A stretch of 64,000 nt of DNA, taken from the NCBI RefSeq assembly GCF_026151205.1, contig NC_087082.1, positions 2,322,001 through 2,386,000 of the forward strand, given 5' to 3'. The notes beneath the pieces were generated by a model that worked only from the letters and a program-made list of their open reading frames with translations, ran no database searches and had not been told where the DNA came from. The stretch's first letter is position 1; each line of letters begins with the position of its first letter. The position numbers and the translations under genes are program-made. This document shows positions 34,501-41,300 of the stretch, in pieces. The DNA is from Bolinopsis microptera. Lineage: Eukaryota; Ctenophora; Tentaculata; Lobata; Bolinopsidae.

Positions 34501-34722
34501 AACTTTCATTATTTAACCTCTGCTGTGTTTCAGGGGATAAACAATGTACTGGAGTACAATGACGACGGAGAGCCATATTCGTACGCGGTAACCCCAGGAC
34601 CTCCTCCCCCTCTCATATCCTTCCTCCCCCTGTCCCTCCCCCTGTCATGTGAGTACATCCACACATCTTCCTTAAGCGAAACTATGAACATTTCTCATGG
34701 TAACGAGTGGGCTGTTTGTTAA
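6580..34722 (+). CDS. EGF-repeat single-pass membrane receptor, 3' part (13 exons)
   Basis: Exons: 6580-6669, 7215-7317, 10438-10602, 10778-10834, 19438-19558, 20455-20539, 31270-31354, 32868-33051, 33189-33384, 33501-33651, 33751-33871, 33998-34120, 34534-34722. They join in frame at every junction and give 555 residues after a split first codon. In order there are about eight EGF modules, of which five open with the D-[IV]-[DN]-E-C calcium-binding signature. Then come a short juxtamembrane stretch, one strongly hydrophobic membrane segment in exon 10, a basic stop-transfer sequence (RKRRFKKKKPR), and a cytoplasmic tail with an NPIY endocytosis/PTB motif and further tyrosines. The layout resembles the membrane-proximal part of LDL-receptor relatives or other EGF-rich receptors. 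No YWTD or LDLa module is visible, so the subfamily stays open. The 5' end lies outside the window or undetected upstream. The last exon is uncertain (see findings). Confidence 0.85.
6670..7214 (+). other. Intron 1
   Basis: 545 bp, GT-AG. Nothing recognisable inside. Confidence 0.75.
7215..7317 (+). CDS. EGF gene exon 2
   Basis: Acceptor CATTCAG. Completes EGF 1 and opens EGF 2 with DIDEC. Its donor is AG/GTCAGT, followed 122 bp downstream by ten perfect GTAAGT hexamers in a minisatellite. Confidence 0.85.
7440..7544 (+). repeat. 11-bp minisatellite made of splice-donor consensus
   Basis: Ten units of GTAAGTTACCC (period 11, a few substitutions). Every unit keeps an intact GTAAGT on the gene's own strand. 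Confidence 0.95.
8293..8312. repeat. (GT)n microsatellite
   Basis: Ten GT dinucleotides. Confidence 0.9.
10438..10602 (+). CDS. EGF gene exon 3
   Basis: Acceptor CCCCCCAG. Completes EGF 2 and encodes most of EGF 3 (opening DVDEC). Donor AG/GTGAGG, phase 2. Confidence 0.85.
10778..10834 (+). CDS. EGF gene exon 4
   Basis: A 57-bp exon after CATTTCAG. Ends EGF 3 and opens EGF 4 with DIDEC. Donor GT/GTAAGT, phase 2. The next exon, 8.6 kb away, completes the same EGF module without a gap. Confidence 0.85.
11072..11516. repeat. Inverted-repeat element with about 49-bp arms
   Basis: The left arm (11072-11120) reads G-run, TCTTTATGAAATTTCTCTCG, then on to ATAGCTGTTT. The right arm (11468-11516) is its near-perfect complement. 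The loop holds a second small hairpin around 11403-11458. This is probably a foldback MITE. Target duplications were not resolved. Confidence 0.65.
11690..11705 (+). repeat. G16 homopolymer
   Basis: Sixteen consecutive G in a G-rich neighbourhood (11660-11715). Capable of forming a quadruplex. Confidence 0.9.
13535..13566. repeat. (CA)n microsatellite
   Basis: About 16 CA dinucleotides. Confidence 0.9.
17218..17250. repeat. Perfect palindrome, 15-bp arms
   Basis: CAGTGAATGTGTACA, a GTG spacer, then the exact complement. About 90 bp later an A-rich tract (17337-17360) occurs, which could mark a short poly(A) retro-insert. Confidence 0.85.
18171..18326. mobile_element. MITE-like element, 34-bp inverted ends
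   Basis: The left end GTGTTGAAACTGTCGCGACG continues to 18204. The right end (18293-18326) is its complement with one mismatch. The interior is AT-rich and noncoding. No clear target duplication, so the superfamily is open. Confidence 0.7.
19438..19558 (+). CDS. EGF gene exon 5, GC donor
   Basis: Acceptor CATTCCAG. Completes EGF 4 and opens EGF 5 (PIDPC, without the calcium-binding signature). The exon ends GATCAG and the intron begins GCGAGT. Only this GC donor keeps phase 0 and leads without gap into exon 6 (NNCDQ/LCQR), so it is a GC-AG intron. Confidence 0.85.
19740..19891 (+). repeat. Probable retroelement 3' end with (ATTTC)n tail
   Basis: The GAGCGGGATATAAATACCTC segment runs straight into about five ATTTC pentamers (19868-19891). 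This arrangement is common at the 3' ends of CR1/L2-group LINEs and of SINEs that share their tails. No coding part remains. Confidence 0.45.
20145..20373. repeat. 14-bp tandem repeat, about 16 units
   Basis: Unit CCACAAAGTGAGGT, period 14. The left half carries GAGGT and the right half GAGCT, with one GAACT unit. Several antisense frames stay open only because the unit lacks stops. They are not genes. Confidence 0.95.
20455..20539 (+). CDS. EGF gene exon 6
   Basis: Acceptor CTCCTCAG. Completes EGF 5 (CGC-TDGYEL pattern). Donor GTCAGT, phase 1. The following 10.7-kb intron contains the nested transposons. Confidence 0.85.
21083..21150. promoter_or_regulatory. Two CACGTG and two CCAAT motifs
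   Basis: GGTCACGTGG and GTCACGTGAC lie 10 bp apart, followed by CCAATCA and CCAATGG. The spacing resembles the clusters at 625 and 3641. An intronic enhancer or an unannotated promoter is possible. Confidence 0.25.
21503..21930. mobile_element. Foldback (Mutator-like?) MITE, 9-bp duplication
   Basis: Arms of about 145 bp (from 21510 and to 21923) are inverted copies. Each begins at its outer end with two copies of CGACATCTGTCCGA. The whole is flanked by exact CGTTTTCTA direct repeats (21494-21502 and 21931-21939), the 9-bp length usual for Mutator-like elements. The interior repeats part of the arm in degraded form. No coding capacity. Confidence 0.75.
21940..22721 (+). other. Featureless intron DNA
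   Basis: AT-rich, no recognisable motif between the foldback element and the Mutator-like element. Confidence 0.5.
22731..22822 (+). repeat. Left inverted end of the Mutator-like element
   Basis: 92 bp. Its inner part has two tandem copies of ACGTATAATTAGTGATGTG. Confidence 0.9.
22824..22873 (+). repeat. Subterminal segment A, left copy
   Basis: 50-bp segment beginning CAGCTATGATTTACAGAA. A second copy with a 4-bp insertion is at 30242-30295 in the same orientation, although the adjacent ends are inverted. Confidence 0.85.
23247..26921 (-). CDS. LINE ORF2: PHD fingers, endonuclease, reverse transcriptase
   Basis: About 1224 residues without a stop. Residues 15-65 have the C4HC3 spacing of a PHD finger (C15, C18, C31, C34, H39, C42, C62, C65). 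A second C4HC3-like set follows at 94-131. The APE-type endonuclease spans about 209-446, with N217, E245, GDANID at 367-372, D413 and SDH at 434-436. The reverse transcriptase spans about 733-985, with LLDYSKAFD, GVPQGSILGPLLF (880-892) and the catalytic YADD at 912-915. A conserved C-terminal region follows. The enzyme nicks target DNA and copies the LINE RNA in place. The start is odd: the frame is open back to 26960, but I see no ATG before the first finger, only GTG at 26919-26921. The upstream ATG was lost, or translation begins by another route. Confidence 0.9.
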   Translation of the reverse strand: MEGSNHRQHGSQPNCDKCYVRIPKSSPDLICDLCAERKHLKCQKLSKNDARHIINSGNPWFCYECISSILPINASDVPTNKKSSVNKTNFKTKCMACNGFCYSRLNIRFCPWCDEYIHKKCFRDNLGCIKCCESLIPGYYVTSYDLFMDCSSRITALFNPYDRSHGLDLIGNALDQDNDESYQYWNEISDILTNCKYQQPSNIKSSSRDELKVFSLNVRSLVKNITYFREEIDSYTKYDVLCLNETNLKLDKLPNGISDIIIEGFYEPIVQEPLRKSGKGGGLVIYINKRVCDPENIENLKATTDPEDTCAEFQLVKVHNCKGTNQTKVLINFYRSPSKGTQNFLNSLEKVLRGLDRHSRKHIMFFGDANIDLIKFKTDISGQNLIDLLAKYGFVQTVSRPTRVTDHSATLIDHVYTNNISNTISSNVVTVDLSDHLAIVTTFKLSNSSQQHLRLPTNTQPKLSYETRVINEANNAAFRELIDGETWDEILSTDDASLQYGKLADIYTKHYNTAYPLKINHIRREHERSNTKPWILPWLEEACARKQESYHSKVLEPTMNNIEAYKKLKLFCKKHVNIAKQRYYKKQFEKYQDCSKKQWQIINGLLGRSRKTEQLRLKGSDGSILSSEDTVAERFNDYFSNIATNIKTQISARQTFDPGGFQEYLPTSCSQSIYLQPAETIEIQRIIIGLKNKATLDTKIEPLKVASSSDSFLAILAKVINESLSTGIFPQALKIAKVTPIHKGGSKLDVENYRPISLLGSFSKIYEKLMHRRVLEFLNKNSSLFENQYGFRPGRSCEHALLNAQSTILHSLSKNQISLLLLLDYSKAFDVLDHATLLNKLQHYGIRGIALKWFESYLSDRSQYVAINNSHSSHKPIVHGVPQGSILGPLLFVIYINDLPGISNMMVKFILYADDANIIINGSNVQELMLRVNQLTETLSRWVNSNGLALNLKKTCYMIFSKKRIEPSLIKVQIENTVLERKTEARFLGVIVDEKLNWSNHIKALRSKMSRFIGVMYRIKHKLPMKARLQIFQSFVQSHLNFCSLVWGFASKSLIESLFAKQKQGMRAVMAGNVNYYYKDGKLPEHTKLAFKEHEVLTVQGVIVKNALILLHKVRNMSSLLPKSISELFPPNTPKQGTTHEQNLDWLSIYSQTDLRSSIFYKGPMLAISEHNTRITCPSSIFSINIYKNSSKKVLLDLQSAGCNDEWPPFLLHNLPGLRKSQRT
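26961..27577 (-). other. Spacer between LINE ORF1 and ORF2
   Basis: About 620 bp (counting to the frame's upstream stop) with no long frame. This is longer than the short overlap or gap usual in two-ORF LINEs. It might be an internal promoter or entry region, or a later insertion. Nothing diagnostic seen. Confidence 0.5.
27578..29152 (-). CDS. LINE ORF1: coiled coil, AlkB-like dioxygenase, SGNH esterase
   Basis: 524 residues from a good ATG. Residues 25-90 look helical/coiled-coil, then a Pro/Ser-rich linker. Residues 160-300 match AlkB-type 2-oxoglutarate/Fe(II) dioxygenases: HSD at 220-222 (iron HxD), a second iron ligand in WDHSVP (H279), and R293 to R299 spaced like the 2-oxoglutarate and substrate arginines. 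The conserved SLGCPR and HGSL motifs sit between them. Residues 337-500 match an SGNH/GDSL hydrolase: LSDS (Ser344), SAGVND (Gly389, Asn391) and DGLHL (Asp473, His476). All catalytic positions of both domains are present. Esterase-bearing ORF1 proteins are known in CR1/L2-type LINEs. An added AlkB domain is something I do not recognise as standard. AlkB enzymes remove alkyl/methyl groups from nucleic acid, so protection or unmasking of the LINE RNA is a plausible role (inference). Confidence 0.85.
   Translation of the reverse strand: MRESNLILNPEFIKNLPRKTRSKKDIDEARVALRAHFQQFIGEEQDSLFNLLSNCVDNLTEIITRHTEDASKQLKGLQKDIGQTLSSTTTTAIQPPCSPQQTPIPPPPSQRLHSPGLHGNSTNSGTLPFETLDGAHFDTFTSSALNDDVTYDRTFPNRRVAYYGQFSYRYSGGSHHARDISKSSYLSEIANVLKTEYPDLNFNSAMVTSYDSPRSCIPPHSDNEPSISRDSNIITLSLGCPREVVFRRKIPGEYKKETFTATHGSLYTMSRQSQDEWDHSVPGIPEEKFEGPRLSITFRLLEDPGTVKKSRRPQRGSLSSGLSSPLKDHPTPKRLRRVLILSDSKNRTFDCSLLKEPIIAFREDLFHLRDLAQHQASIEQSDLVLISAGVNDLRFGHADPMTLHDHLKHFTSHSGTQFIFDAISPVNLNADPYHELNDSINNLNELLVHLSLRSPNFLLFDNLNFGLPHLARDGLHLNNTGKSVLTTCWINLILLSLGFRKGSLPLRRPFLDICNNYMNSCGFG
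29270..29367. repeat. (TACTGAA)14 tandem repeat
   Basis: Exactly fourteen 7-bp units, essentially perfect, between the LINE 5' side and the FLYWCH/MULE remnant. Confidence 0.95.
29386..30074 (-). pseudogene. FLYWCH-finger/MULE transposase with internal deletions
   Basis: From ATG at 30072-30074 a 166-codon frame encodes a FLYWCH zinc finger (about residues 20-85: G-F-T-Y, W-R-C-C, C-P-C, ending H-I-H). It jumps directly to a fragment of MULE transposase (VPLVYILSGDKKGDTYEFVL, then DFEKAV). After the stop at 29574 the +1 frame resumes with the C-terminal PSVQEYVRAIKEQQVITDF and a basic G-K-T-P-A-K-R-R stretch. Family members are usually several hundred residues, so the segment before VPLVY and the core after DFEKAV are deleted. 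The DNA-binding finger is intact. This is the element's own transposase remnant. FLYWCH fingers are known to be related to Mutator transposases. Confidence 0.8.
30242..30295 (+). repeat. Subterminal segment A, right copy
   Basis: 54 bp, same orientation as 22824-22873, with a TTGA insertion. Confidence 0.85.
30322..30413 (-). repeat. Right inverted end of the Mutator-like element
   Basis: 92-bp complement of the left end, followed at once by the target duplication GTTACTAAA. Confidence 0.9.
30454..30573. repeat. Compound microsatellite (CAGTAC)n then (CAGTGTAC)n
   Basis: About 12 units of period 6 followed by six units of period 8. The period-8 array continues at 30723 on the other side of a hAT MITE. 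Confidence 0.95.
30574..30722. mobile_element. hAT MITE copy 1 (149 bp)
   Basis: Starts CAGGGACAAAAGGATTTCGC and ends with its complement GTCCCTG. Flanked by CAGTGTAC on both sides (8 bp), but it sits in an 8-bp satellite, so the duplication is not independent evidence. A sister copy at 42912 settles the family. Confidence 0.85.
30836..30888. repeat. 25-bp tandem duplication
   Basis: Two copies of an AGTGGGGTAGCGATACCTTG-type unit. Confidence 0.9.
31270..31354 (+). CDS. EGF gene exon 7
   Basis: Acceptor CTTTTCAG. Opens EGF 6 with DINEC and carries most of it. Donor AA/GTAAGT, phase 2. Confidence 0.85.
31355..32867 (+). other. Intron 7
   Basis: 1.5 kb, GT-AG, no recognisable element. Confidence 0.7.
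32868..33051 (+). CDS. EGF gene exon 8
   Basis: Acceptor CTCCCAG. Ends EGF 6 and encodes EGF 7 (DIDEC, with two extra cysteines in an acidic insert). Donor CCG/GTAGGT, phase 0. Confidence 0.85.
33189..33384 (+). CDS. EGF gene exon 9
   Basis: Acceptor CTACTTCAG. A diverged EGF-like module and the start of another (ENPCPAGHTC). Donor GTTAAA, phase 1. Confidence 0.8.
33501..33651 (+). CDS. EGF gene exon 10: membrane segment
   Basis: Acceptor TTTTTTCAG. A short Ser/Asn/Gly linker is followed by about 23 hydrophobic residues rich in Ile and Val, the only membrane span in the visible protein. Confidence 0.85.
33751..33871 (+). CDS. EGF gene exon 11: stop-transfer and tail
   Basis: Acceptor ATCTTCCAG. 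Begins with a strongly basic stretch directly after the membrane span, fixing a cytoplasmic C-terminus. Phase 0 donor GTACAT. Confidence 0.85.
33998..34120 (+). CDS. EGF gene exon 12: NPxY motif
   Basis: Acceptor TTTTCAG. Contains DNPIYHA, an NPxY motif of the kind that binds PTB adaptors and clathrin adaptors, plus HEYEELD and NSYDQ, possible phosphotyrosine sites. Confidence 0.85.
34534..34722 (+). CDS. EGF gene terminal exon (end uncertain)
   Basis: Acceptor TGTTTCAG. Acidic/Tyr stretch (EYNDDGEPYSYA), then a proline-rich run, stop at 34720-34722. The exon also contains donor-like GTAACC (34588) and GTGAGT (34649), so the end could be spliced differently. Possible poly(A) signals AATAAA are at 35479 and 35735. 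Confidence 0.6.
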   Translation, partial: GINNVLEYNDDGEPYSYAVTPGPPPPLISFLPLSLPLSCEYIHTSSLSETMNISHGNEWAVC

Positions 34723-35734
34723 ATTTTACGGTAACCGTTGTCTAGACCCAGGACGTCTTATCCCAGCATTTAGTGCCCCATCTACGGTGGGTCCCGGATA
34801 ATTCGAGCCTAGGTTACAACCGAACAGAATATCGAGATTATCTTAAGTTCATGTCCCATGACCTCTGGCCCCAAAGATTGTGGGCTGTGGCCCATCGACT
34901 TTCTGAATGGATCGTGGATCATTGATGTCTCATTGATCATTCATCGCTCCTTGATCATTGATCTATAAGACCATAGATTTAACACTAACGACAACGTCAA
35001 TGCAAGGTACCCAGTAAGTGGTCGTTGGTTGTGACGTCAATAGGCCACAAACTCTGTAATAGTCTAATGTGATAGTGATACTCGTCTAAAATTCCTTTGA
35101 AGAAGCAACTCGAGCGGCAGTATGTTATAAAGATACCTCCGGTTTTATGTTCACTGTACTTGTAAGCAGAGCTTTAAGTACCTTTGAATAAGAATTTGCC
35201 GCTGCATTGGCCCGATACTTAGCGCAGGAAGTTGTTAGAGCTAGCGGTTCTAGGAAAGTTATTGGGATGTGAGGTTTTGCGGCTGAACGCTGTGGGGCAC
35301 ATCGTCACTGGTAATAGAAATATAGGGCATGAAGTTCTGGGCAGGTCAAGATGAGTACACTAAGTAAAGAGTAAAGAGGGTACCAACTGTTGTGACCTGG
35401 CGTAAAGTTTGGGCCACCTTATACAAATTTAACCAGTTACCAGCGTCCAGTATATGAAAATCTGTTCAATACGTTTCTAATAAACGACCCCTCTATTTTT
35501 AATACGCCTCACTAAAACCGCGCTCCATTTTCAGTACGCCTGAGTACGTGTGATCCTCTTGGTATGCCCTCCCAACAGGGGTTCACAACGTCACGATGCA
35601 GTGTGGTAGCCATAGAAACGCCTAGACAGCAAAGAGAGGTGTCGTAACTCACGAAAGAAGAAAGTTCCCTGTACATATAGTTTGACCGCAGACACTTGAA
35701 ATGAAGAACTGCGAGTCCATACTGACAATCAGCT

Positions 35735-35740
35735 AATAAA
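35735..35740 (+). terminator. Candidate poly(A) signal of the EGF gene
   Basis: AATAAA about 90 bp after the stop of the alternative last exon. An earlier AATAAA is at 35479-35484. Confidence 0.4.
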
Positions 35741-37466
35741 TTAATTGGCTTGACTCCAGCGCGCTGCTATTTTTATTGTACATTTCTTGATGTTTGAAAA
35801 TTTTCTCAGTTATGATGATTGTTTACCATTGACTTAAATTTATCCTCCATGAAAAACTCTATATTCTTTAAAACATTATAGCTATGTATTGACTATCAGG
35901 GGAAAGAGAGTTTCCTTTAAGTTTATTCGTTAAAAATGAAATTGAGTTCGATTTAATCTCATTACAATTTTACTTAAAACTTCATTTACACAGTATATTT
36001 TACGCTATAATCAGAAAGATTTCCCGGAACTATTGATATAATACAGTATGGTGAATGGTCGACTTATTCGGATTAGAGAGTTTAGAAGTGTCATACAAGC
36101 GGAATGCGGTGGTCCACGTGGTTTTGCACGTGTTCTCTGTAAATTTTGGCACGTGACTAGCACACGTGTACCACCACATTCCACTTGTTTTAGTCTTAGA
36201 AACTGGGCCTGAATCTGGGCCCTATATTTAGAACACCCTATTATTTAGATACACACTAGGATTTAATTAAATTGTTCACGCAGATTTTGATATGTTCACA
36301 TTTATGTTTCGTATAAATTTTCATAAATCAAACTTTCTACTACTTTCTTTGCACAGTGCACACGATGTTTCCGATTCACGGTTTGGACTGTTTGTTAGAT
36401 ATTCGACAGAGCATATATAATTATAACTATAATCACATATAGTTAAAATTATATATTTATATAATTGTAATCATATAATTACATCCCCCTGATCCTGTTT
36501 ACCGTTTTGTTTTGTTTGTTTTGTTTATCGAGATCGGGTCATCTATTAAAGCACCGCTGCACGTGCAATTACATCTGTGAGTCTTGAGTAGGTGCATCAT
36601 TAATCATGCACTAGCTCTGCGTTCATTTTATCCTAATACCTTAAAATGCACAGAGGAAATGTTGAAACTTCTTAGAAAGTTTCTGTGTACTGGTGCTTTA
36701 AAACAGAAGATCAGTTATACTTAGTGTAAGCAAGGTAGTCATGATCAATCATGACTAGCTTACCTTTATGAAGTGATAATTCGCTGAATTCACTAAGTTT
36801 TTATTTCTATTTATTGAGTATAGTATGATGTGAATTAAATTTATTTTATGAAATTTTGATTATGAAAGAAACGAGACAACCATACTTTTCCTTTAGATTT
36901 CCTTTAGACCATGTTTTCTGGTCCGATGCAAACCGTTTGGATGGTTTAACATACAGATTTTGAATTCCGACTCACTTGACCCGCATTACTTGAACTATTA
37001 AAATGTTCATCACGTCCTATGCTATAACGTTTGATAATTTGTTGATAATGAGAATTTACTTAATCAGAGTTGACCTAGATTGTTGTTGACGTAAGTGTGA
37101 AAGATAATGTTCGAGGGTTCACAGCATCGTTTTAGATCACCCGTGCATGAAATGAGCCATACTTGAAATATACTCTAATTTGGTGGCCTTCATTACAAAC
37201 CATACTGATTAAGTTTTTGTAATGGCCATTTAAACGATGCTAAATCCCGACGCGTTTTGAATTTGAAGAGCTTATTGTGGATTTGTCTCGATCTTATCAA
37301 CGACTTGTTTATATATTGATATTCTAATTTGTTATGTTTTAATAACAAGTTTGTCGTCTTGGTGACCGAATATTGTGATAACCAAGCCGACACTGTTCGA
37401 TATGTTCTAAATCTTATTGATCACATTCATATCCTTGTTTTAGTCGAGTCCCAACTCTCAGTTTTA

Positions 37467-37543
37467 TTTACTGGGCGGCGCTCAGCCTGTCATTCCGCCG
37501 AATCTTTATTTATGAACATAATAGCCTGGGGTCCCCAGGTAAA
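37467..37543 (-). repeat. 77-bp repeat family, copy 1
   Basis: Begins TTTACTGGGC and ends CCCAGGTAAA (short inverted ends). Copies in the other orientation are at 43078 and 44339. Confidence 0.8.
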
Positions 37544-38239
37544 GTTTTGTAGGAACAGTTCAAATTGTTCCCTGAGAAAATGCTACAATTACTACCAAAA
37601 GTCACATCCGACTAGCTTCCATCTCTGTGCCCGACACTTGCAACTTCGGATGTAGCGCAACGCTCTGCTCAGTTGATGAATTATATTATGTGGGTGGTGA
37701 GGTATGACCCCAGGTGGGTTAGGGACTCCGCCCCAGGTACAAGATATAAACTCTCTGCTTTAGCGTGATTCCTTACGAACCACTTGGTCACTGAAGTTGC
37801 TCTCGTCACCCACCGTCAACTCCACCAAAATCACTTCCTTTTAACTTCGTCTGACCACACTAAAATGATCTCTCAGCTGAGCATGTCTTGAGGGAACAGC
37901 GCTGGAAAGTCATCCTCATCCCTCACCACCTGCCAATATATAGCCGTCTCAAAGAAGCTCACTTAGTTTTAATCTTAAAGTCGCGGTTTCTCAGTTTCTA
38001 TAACTACTAGCACTGCTTACTATACAAATAATAACTGTTCGATGACTTTAATTTTTCGATCATGACTTAATTTTTTGAACAAGTGAACAAATATCTAGAA
38101 TCTTTTAAAATTCATTATATAAAAGAAATTACCCAAGAAAACATCCAATATACATTCCCTTCCAGTCCAACGGCAAAGATTTCACGACAAAAATACTTGC
38201 CATATTGATAAATTCAAAGTTAATTCAAATTAATAGCAT

Positions 38240-38245
38240 TTATTA
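38240..38245 (-). terminator. Poly(A) signal of the MMP/CUB gene
   Basis: AATAAA on the minus strand about 70 bp after the TAA stop. Confidence 0.6.
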
Positions 38246-38313
38246 GCTATAATACAATCCCTTCAATGACTATGAGTCTTCAGTCTCTATACCCAATCTC
38301 CGCTGCCGAATGA

Positions 38314-41300
38314 TTAGCCTCGTCCTCCAGGTGCTCTACCTCCACCACCACCACCAGGTAGCCCTCCAAATCTTGACCCCTCTATTTCGTCCCGGTCTCG
38401 GATGTATTCTGCAAAATTATAATTGATATTATATCTGTTAAGTTGGAATATGAGAATATGGAAGGGAAGTGAAACTAAAATTATCATAATCTAGAATCGT
38501 CGGTACTCGGTACAGCCCCAGTTCAAATTACACTCCTCAATCATATAATCTATGCCCTGACAAGAGCCTGGATCAGAATCCTGTTATTTCGACGATATGT
38601 GAATAATACCTTAAGTACAGTGAATTTGTATGCCAAAAAAGTAAAACGCCAACTAACCATTATTGTCATGATTTCCAACGTCCTCGGGACTTGATGTTGT
38701 AGCCGTGAACACGCTAGCACTCACTGTGGGACGTTCTGTGAAGTTCACATCACAGGTTCCAAGACAAGCACTTGATTTCACTGTTCCATACTCCTGTCTT
38801 ACCTTTAGACTGAACTTTGATTTCCTGTCTATCAATGAAAAGATCACAAATGCTTCATTGCTATTGATAACGATATTTCTCATTGATTGGCATACTTTAA
38901 TCTCACCGCCACAGCCTTCGTTCGACTGGAAGATCCGTATGTGCTCCCTTGACTGACACGTTCGCTTCAAATTTACTGAATAGGGAGAAAGAACAAGGCG
39001 ATATCCAGGTTGTGCGACTAAGTGGACGATGCACTGTTTGCCCTTTGGCGCGGTTCTGAAGGAGAAGCTCCTGTCCCTTGTGCTTGTTACACTAATTTTC
39101 TTGTAGCAATGGCTACCAGCATCTATCTCAACATAACCCAGACCGTGATTCTCAGCTCCGTCTTTACTCTGACTTGCTTTAATAACTTCTCCTCCGTCTA
39201 AAATGGTGGAAAAGTTGTCACAGTATTTCACTCCAGCTCCGTCCCTGCTTCCGGCATCCACAACCTCAACATTTCCCTCACACCTTCCGTAACCATCGAC
39301 AGGAGAACTGAAATCGAAGCAAGCAAATGACTTCGTTTCCATCCCGTAATTGTAGGAACAGTCTCCTTCCAGTGAGATACCATTCATTGTTAAATACTGT
39401 GAGGAATTCAGTTGGTGTACGCATTCAAAGACCTCGTACTCCAACACCAGACCACTTTCCTCAACTGACCCGTCACTGTGGAAGTAAACAAGGGTGTCTC
39501 CAAGGGTGCGGAACTCTAACGCCCCTTGCCCACAGTATCTTTGAGCAGTTCCATTCTCCGCCGTGTACACCTCTACAAAGTCATATTTGCAGTTTTTGTC
39601 ATACTCGATGTTCATGCTATCGATTTTCACAATCAGCTCCCTTCCCTGGTCGTTCCGTGGAATGTAAAGAATGCAGTCCGTGTTTGGGAAGTACAGATTA
39701 GCGGTGTCGGTGAATGGCTGCCAAATTCCACTTTCCAGGAATTGTCTGTTGTAGTCACGTGTCCCATAGACAGAACAGCCCTGATATCCCTCAGATGATA
39801 TAGTGTAGTACTTCACTGAGAAACTTCCGGACTCTTGGGGCTTGAACTTGATGAAGAATGTACTAGAGGTGAAGTAGGTGACCCCTGTTCCATCCTCAGA
39901 GCAGCTTCCGATCAAACTTTCTTCGCCATCCTCCTCAGATTCAAGCAGTTCATACCTTGAACAATGGTCTCCTATGTGGTCAACTATGATTAGGATTTCT
40001 TTGTTAGGATCAGTCGAGTTTATTACATAGACGCATTCTTCATGATCATCTAGGACTGGATGGTCTTGTGTCACCAAACCCTCAGAGTCTTCTAGAACAG
40101 TTCTGCATGGGGGCTTTGGTTGCTCAGCTTCATAGATAAGCAGAATTTTGAATCCAGCTGCTTGTTTTAAGGAATCAGAGATAAAATTGATAGTCAGAAC
40201 TTTAGACTCAAATGTAAGGGACTGAGTTTGCGGCCCACACAGTTTATGTGACAATAAAATGCCATCCTGTTCTATAATTTGGAGGTAATCAAACGCGCAC
40301 TCTTCTCCCCCATCCTCCAGTTCAAACTTAATAAAGTGCATAGTGACCGCTCTCATTCCTGGAGGAATACTGATCGTCCAGGTGCAATTCATCCCATTCG
40401 GATAAATCTCTGGATAGTACGGGCTGCTCAGAATATTTTCCGTTATCTCACCGCATTTTAACTGCCAATTGTTGGGACCGTCCGTGGCAAAGGTTGCAAG
40501 AACAGATCCTGAGAAAGTGTTAGTTGTTTGCTTTTGAGAAGGTGTTTCTGAGGTTGTTATTTCCTCTTCATCTGCAGCTGATGTAGTTGCAGATGTTGGA
40601 GTTGTGGTGAATTCGTCGATACCACCGGGACCCTCTGAAGTCGAGGCTGTCACTACTTTCGGATCCTCAGCTTTGTCGCAACTCTCCGACCCGTATAGGG
40701 ACCGGATGTTGTCGATATCATGGGAAGAAAGTGGTCGGCTATTTCCTCCTTCACAGCGTTCTTTGACGAAATCTGTGTTGAAGTATGCGAACATGATAGA
40801 GGTCTTGTGGAAGGAATGTCCGAGACCCAGCAGATGGCCTATCTCGTGCAGAGCTACCGAATAGAGCTCACAATTGTTAGACCAATCCTCATCCTCGTCG
40901 AAATGTGCTTTTCCAAGGGGAGGGTAAAATGCATGGGCCTTGACTCCACCAGGGCCATCAAAGGAACAATCTTTAGGGGGGTCGTGGCGCCAGCTAGCGA
41001 ACTTCACTTCGATATCTGGAGACTGCGCTATGTCGACCAGTCTGAAGGATAGTGTTGAACACTCTGCCCAGGCTGTAAAGGCGGCACTGATCACTAACTT
41101 AGCTTGATCATTTTGGGGAGTTGTGTTTTCAAGAGCAAAAGTTAAATCGTGTTTATTCCACTTCGGTGTTGACCAACCAGCGTTTCTTTTCCGTCTGGAA
41201 ACCTCTTGGCCAAGAAAGAATCTCGTCAAACTACTGCTCGTATCTATGATGTCGGGGTTTTGACAGCGAGGTGTCATCATCATCCCGATAGTGTCATCGT

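Larger units (their letters stand above)
34723..38313. other. Intergenic region between convergent genes
   Basis: Probably the 3' UTR of the EGF gene up to 35.5-35.8 kb, then AT-rich DNA. One copy of a 77-bp repeat is at 37467. A possible alternative last exon of the EGF gene is at 35535-35647. No independent gene seen. Confidence 0.6.
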
